From JAZGBC01 sp036444495 (GTDB lineage: Bacteria > Pseudomonadota > Alphaproteobacteria > Kiloniellales > J153), in assembly GCA_036444495.1 (NCBI GenBank), contig JAZGBC010000082.1, forward strand, positions 1-11,923: a stretch of DNA of 11,923 nucleotides. Direction: 5' to 3'. The position numbers were made by a program, and so were the translations under genes. The notes below the pieces were generated by a model. That model searched no databases. It was not told the DNA's origin and saw only the letters and a list, made by a program, of their open reading frames with translations. Shown piece by piece: positions 9,212-11,923 of this stretch. The stretch's first letter is position 1. Each line of letters opens with the position of its first letter.

Positions 9212-9395
9212 CGAGCCCTCTTTCTTCCTTGGTCATCGGGAGGCATGCAAATCGTCCCGGAACTACAAATCCAACCTTTCATTCAAGGCAGCAGATAGGC
9301 GATTCGCCACCGGAATTCAACCGGCGATTCGATCGGGATTCGTGCGTTTCGCGAATGGCTGATTTGCACCTGCCGTGGGGTTGCGGCGAAGCCCC

Positions 9396-9911
9396 TCAGA
9401 TGCGCTCGGTGAGCGCCTCCCGGTAGGCCGCCTCGGCCTCGGCGCCGAAGACGCAGAAGACAACCTTTTCCGGTATCTCTTCCCGGTCCAGCCAGTCGCG
9501 CAGCGTGCCCACCGCGATCCCGGCCGCCTGCTTGAGCGGATAGCCGTAGACGCCGGTGGAGATCGCCGGGAAGGCGATGGATTTCAGGTCGTGGCGCCTG
9601 GCCAGATCCAGGCTGCTCAGATAGGCGCCGGTCAGGAGGTCGGCCTCGCCCTCCGTGCCGCCCTGCCACACGGGGCCCACGGCGTGGATGACGTGCCGGG
9701 CGGTGAGGCCGAAGCCGTTCGTGATGCGCGCCCCGCCGGTCGGGCAGCAGCCGATGAGGGCACAGGCCTCGGCGAGCCGCGGGCCGGCGGCCCGATGGAT
9801 CGCGCCGCAGACGCCGCCGCCCGGAGACAGGCGCCCGTTGGCCGCATTCACGATAGCGTCCACGTCGAGCTTCGTGATATCACCGTTGTGAATGGTCACG
9901 CGGTCGCTCAT
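9396..9911 (-). CDS. Macrodomain protein, O-acetyl-ADP-ribose deacetylase-like (YmdB/MacroD type)
   Basis: A 171-residue single macrodomain, close in length and sequence to E. coli YmdB, which hydrolyses O-acetyl-ADP-ribose and can remove mono-ADP-ribose from acidic residues. Visible motifs are NGDITKLDVDAIVNAAN (9-25), with Asn25 matching the YmdB catalytic Asn; PGGGVCGAIHRAAG (30-43); HAVGPVW (76-82); and the phosphate loop AISTGVYGYP (116-125). The oddity is Cys35 where YmdB has the catalytic Asp35; the codon is clearly TGC. Activity may therefore be altered, although Cys-containing versions may be a natural subgroup. The ATG is preceded by GGAGGAAAG with about 7 nt spacing, a very good site. 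It is divergent from the DUF6165 gene and lies 184 nt upstream of pit on the same strand, probably separately transcribed. Confidence 0.93.
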   Translation of the reverse strand: MSDRVTIHNGDITKLDVDAIVNAANGRLSPGGGVCGAIHRAAGPRLAEACALIGCCPTGGARITNGFGLTARHVIHAVGPVWQGGTEGEADLLTGAYLSSLDLARRHDLKSIAFPAISTGVYGYPLKQAAGIAVGTLRDWLDREEIPEKVVFCVFGAEAEAAYREALTERI

Positions 9912-9957
9912 GGGCCTTTCCTCCGGCCGAAATCGGAGCCTGGATGAGTCCGCGGTG

Positions 9958-9963
9958 TTTATA
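9958..9963 (-). promoter_or_regulatory. Possible -10 element for the macrodomain gene
   Basis: On the minus strand TATAAA at 9958-9963 lies about 47 nt upstream of the macrodomain start codon, in the 95-nt divergent gap. No convincing -35 lies 16-18 nt further upstream, so this is weak. The same AT-rich patch could serve the plus-strand gene. Confidence 0.25.
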
Positions 9964-10006
9964 CCAAGTCTCGCTGAGCGACGGGGTGCAATTGCAAACG
10001 GGTGCC

Positions 10007-10420
10007 ATGCCGGACGCCAAGAACGCGAAGGGCCTGACCGTTTCGGTCGAGGTCTCGCCGGGGGAGTTGATCGACAAGATCACTATCCTGGAGATCAAAT
10101 CCGAGCGCATCGCGGACCCGGACAAGCTCGCCAACGTGCGTCACGAGCTGGAGCTGCTGCGCGGCATCCGGGCCGCACGGTTGCGCGAGGACGCCGAGCT
10201 TGCGCGTCTGGCGGGCGAGCTCAAACAGGTCAACGAGACCCTCTGGCAGATCGAGGACGATATCCGCGACTGCGAGCGCGCCAAGGACTTCGGCCCGCGC
10301 TTCGTCGAGCTGGCGCGTTCGGTCTACCGCGCCAACGACCGCCGCGCCGCGCTCAAGCGCGAGGTCGGCGAGCTCTTCGGCGGCGCCATCGTCGAAGAAA
10401 AATCCTACAGCGAATATTGA
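10007..10420 (+). CDS. DUF6165 family protein
   Basis: A 137-residue cytoplasmic protein matching DUF6165 by its hallmark VSPGELIDKITILEIKSERI near the N-terminus, followed by DPDKLANVRHELELL and a largely helical, charged remainder that may form a coiled coil. The family has no established biochemical function that I know of. The start is uncertain. An ATG at 9944 has GGAG five nt upstream and would add 21 residues, but those codons (TGT, TTA, CAA, TTG, CAA) are unlike this GC-rich genome, and family members begin shortly before the VSPGELIDK motif, so 10007 is preferred. The stop is 19 nt before a glycosyltransferase gene, implying one operon. Association with surface-polysaccharide or LPS genes suggests a supporting role in glycan assembly, which is inference. 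Confidence 0.85.
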   Translation: MPDAKNAKGLTVSVEVSPGELIDKITILEIKSERIADPDKLANVRHELELLRGIRAARLREDAELARLAGELKQVNETLWQIEDDIRDCERAKDFGPRFVELARSVYRANDRRAALKREVGELFGGAIVEEKSYSEY

Positions 10421-10439
10421 ACTCCCTGAAGTCCGTCCC

Positions 10440-11462
10440 ATGAGCGAGCCGCCGGTCACGCCGGAGACGATCCTGGTCTATGTGGGGCTCGATCTGTTGG
10501 GCGACGGGTTGATGAAGCTTCCCTTCGCGCGCGCGCTGCGCAACGCCTATCCGGAGGCGCGGATCACCTGGCTGGCCGGCAAGGGCCGGACGGTCTATGC
10601 CGGCAAGCTGAAACCGCTGGTCGCGCCCTTGATCGATGAGGTGATCGAGGAGGCGGGGATCGGCCGGCGCTGGTCCGAACTGCTGACCCGGCCCCTGCCG
10701 GGGCGGCGCTTCGACCTTATTCTGGATAGCCAGCGGCGCCTGCGCACGACGCTCATACTCAGGCGCATCGATCATGGGCGCTTCGTCTCCGGCTGCACCG
10801 GATACCTTTTTTCCGACCTGCGCCCGCCCGGCGCGCTCACCTTCGGCTACCGCAAGCCCCCGGCCGTGGTGGAGCAGATGCTGGAGCTGCTCGCCCTGGT
10901 CCGCGGCGGACGTCCGGACGCGCCGCTGGATCTGAGCGGCGGGATAAGGCTGCCCGAAGAGGTCGGCGCCGAGGCCGCGCGGCTCCTGCCCGAAGGCGGG
11001 CGCTATGTGGGCCTCGCCCCGGGTGCCGGCGACCGCCGGCGGCGCTGGCCGCTCGACAACTTCATCGCGCTCGGCAAGCGGCTCACGGAACGCGGGCTGA
11101 CGCCGGTCTTCCTTCTGGGGCCGGAGGAAAGGGACCTGGCCGCGCCGCTGCGCGCGGGCCTGCCCCAGGCGCGCCTGCCGCTCGAGGAGCCGGAGGCCGC
11201 GCTCGATCTGGAGCCGCTCTTGACCATCGCCCTGGCCGCGCGCTGCGCTCTTTGCGTCGCCAACGACAGCGGCAACGGCCATCTGCTGGCCACCGCCGGC
11301 GTGCCGCTCGTCTGGCTTTGCGGCCCCACCCCGCCGGAGAAGTTTGCGCCGCGCGTGCCCGGCCTCAGCGTGATCCGGGCGCAGGATTTCGGCGACAGCG
11401 AGATGGCCGCGATTCCCGTGGACGCGGTGGAGAAGGCGGTTCTTTCGGCCTGCGGCGCGTGA
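10440..11462 (+). CDS. Glycosyltransferase family 9 protein (heptosyltransferase-like)
   Basis: A 340-residue protein with the GT-B layout of family 9, which includes the ADP-heptose:LPS heptosyltransferases. The N-terminal acceptor domain has GDGLMKLPFARALR beginning at 21, corresponding to the usual G-D-x-L-x-x-P motif. The C-terminal donor domain starts near 190 with APGAGDRRRRWPLDNF and carries the family signature NDSGNGH at 275-281, followed by AGVPLVWLCGPTPPEKFAP. Length is normal. No signal peptide or membrane helix is seen, as expected for an enzyme at the inner face of the inner membrane. The open frame extends upstream, overlapping the DUF6165 gene in another frame, so the ATG at 10440 is chosen. 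Its ribosome binding site is weak, suggesting translational coupling with DUF6165. Donor and acceptor sugars cannot be read from the sequence, so I do not call it waaC or waaF. Confidence 0.9.
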   Translation: MSEPPVTPETILVYVGLDLLGDGLMKLPFARALRNAYPEARITWLAGKGRTVYAGKLKPLVAPLIDEVIEEAGIGRRWSELLTRPLPGRRFDLILDSQRRLRTTLILRRIDHGRFVSGCTGYLFSDLRPPGALTFGYRKPPAVVEQMLELLALVRGGRPDAPLDLSGGIRLPEEVGAEAARLLPEGGRYVGLAPGAGDRRRRWPLDNFIALGKRLTERGLTPVFLLGPEERDLAAPLRAGLPQARLPLEEPEAALDLEPLLTIALAARCALCVANDSGNGHLLATAGVPLVWLCGPTPPEKFAPRVPGLSVIRAQDFGDSEMAAIPVDAVEKAVLSACGA

Positions 11463-11485
11463 GATACGGCGCGTCCGCCCGTATC
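11463..11485. terminator. Inverted repeat between convergent genes, possible terminator
   Basis: GATACGG (11463-11469) and CCGTATC (11479-11485) form a 7-bp stem with a 9-nt loop. It fills the gap between the GT9 stop and the ampG stop and overlaps the latter. No proper U tract follows on either strand, so it is a tentative bidirectional terminator. Confidence 0.35.
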
Positions 11486-11923
11486 AGGTTTCGTCCAACG
11501 CCTGACCCGCTTGCGCCGTCATGGGCAAGCGCTTGATCATCCAGTACGCCATGATCAGCCCCGGCACGGCGACCAGGGTGGAGATCACGAAAAAGGTCAC
11601 CCAGTCGGTCTGGTCCGCGATCCAGCCGCTGGAGGCCGAGAGCCAGGTGCGCCCGAAGGCCATGAAGGAGGAGAAGAGCGCGTACTGCGTGCCGGTGTAG
11701 CTGGTGTTGCAGAGCAGGGACAGATAGGCGACGAAGGCCGCCGAACCCATGCCGCCCGAAAGGTTCTCGATGCCGATGGTGAGCACCAGGAAGCCCACGT
11801 CCGGCCCGATGGCCGCCTGCGCGGCGAACATGAGGTTGGAGAGCATCTGCAAGACGCCGCAGCCGAGCAGGCTCCAGAGCACGCCGTAGCGCGCCACGAT
11901 CACCCCGCCGGCAAAGACCCCGG
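11484..11923 (-). CDS. ampG: AmpG-type muropeptide permease, C-terminal part only
   Basis: The last 145 residues of a major facilitator superfamily protein whose start lies beyond the right edge. AmpG imports GlcNAc-anhydroMurNAc muropeptides from the periplasm for cell-wall recycling, and in many bacteria supplies the signal for beta-lactamase induction. Recognition rests on IENLSGGMGSAAFVAYLSLL with CNTSYTGTQYALFSS, matching the E. coli AmpG stretch ENLCGGMGTSAFVALL...CNKSFSATQFALLS, then WIADQTDWVTFFVIS and the last helix VPGLIMAYWMI. About four hydrophobic helices are visible. The frame remains open to the edge, so there is no sign of truncation beyond the window limit. It converges on the GT9 gene with about 20 nt between stops. 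Confidence 0.9.
   Translation of the reverse strand, partial: GVFAGGVIVARYGVLWSLLGCGVLQMLSNLMFAAQAAIGPDVGFLVLTIGIENLSGGMGSAAFVAYLSLLCNTSYTGTQYALFSSFMAFGRTWLSASSGWIADQTDWVTFFVISTLVAVPGLIMAYWMIKRLPMTAQAGQALDET

Noticed and set aside
7211..9298. A 695-codon plus-strand open frame opposite the phosphate permease and secreted-protein genes
   Set aside because: It is a shadow of GC-rich coding DNA: rich in Arg, Gly, His and Asp, with no recognisable domain, and it spans two real genes and their gap.
9944..10006. Upstream ATG for the DUF6165 gene
   Set aside because: It has a fair GGAG site, but its codons are atypical for this genome and the family's conserved N-terminus begins after 10007. Not fully excluded.

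Overview
The window is a GC-rich stretch of ordinary chromosomal DNA, most likely from an alphaproteobacterium of Rhodospirillales-like affinity. The reasons are that mutS lies close to a fused malic enzyme/phosphotransacetylase-type gene (a neighbourhood I know from alphaproteobacteria), the MutS and PiT proteins look alphaproteobacterial, and there is a DUF6165 gene and a small basic MARKPNY-type protein. The lineage is inferred from gene content only. There are no rRNAs, tRNAs, insertion sequences, phage genes or CRISPR arrays.

Layout. At the left edge, on the minus strand, are the start of a small Lys/Arg-rich protein gene (1-140) and a cold-shock protein gene (265-474), with a probable long 5' leader, a promoter near 626-653 and a terminator-like hairpin at 193-212. 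Next on the minus strand is mutS (808-3558), which starts at TTG. Divergent from mutS, on the plus strand, are an uncharacterised 168-residue protein (3677-4183) and maeB (4300-6579). maeB has a good sigma70-type promoter at 4219-4247.

The 157 bases between the convergent ends of maeB and the next gene hold three palindromes: a perfect 39-nt one starting in the maeB stop codon, an imperfect one of about 62 nt, and a perfect 13-nt one. Then come three minus-strand genes: a secreted protein with a Gln-rich insertion (6737-7660), a PiT-type phosphate permease (7712-9211) and a macrodomain ADP-ribose hydrolase (9396-9911). On the plus strand follow a DUF6165 gene (10007-10420) and a GT9 heptosyltransferase-like gene (10440-11462), probably one operon. 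The C-terminal end of an ampG muropeptide permease gene converges on them at the right edge (11484-11923).

Most genes are independent housekeeping functions: DNA repair, C4-acid metabolism, phosphate uptake, ADP-ribose metabolism and envelope sugar or peptidoglycan metabolism. The clearest functional pairing is DUF6165 with GT9. I see no convincing multi-gene novel system. The best leads are the intergenic palindromes, the macrodomain with Cys where the E. coli YmdB catalytic Asp should be, the Gln-rich secreted protein, the csp leader, and the uncharacterised gene divergent from mutS.
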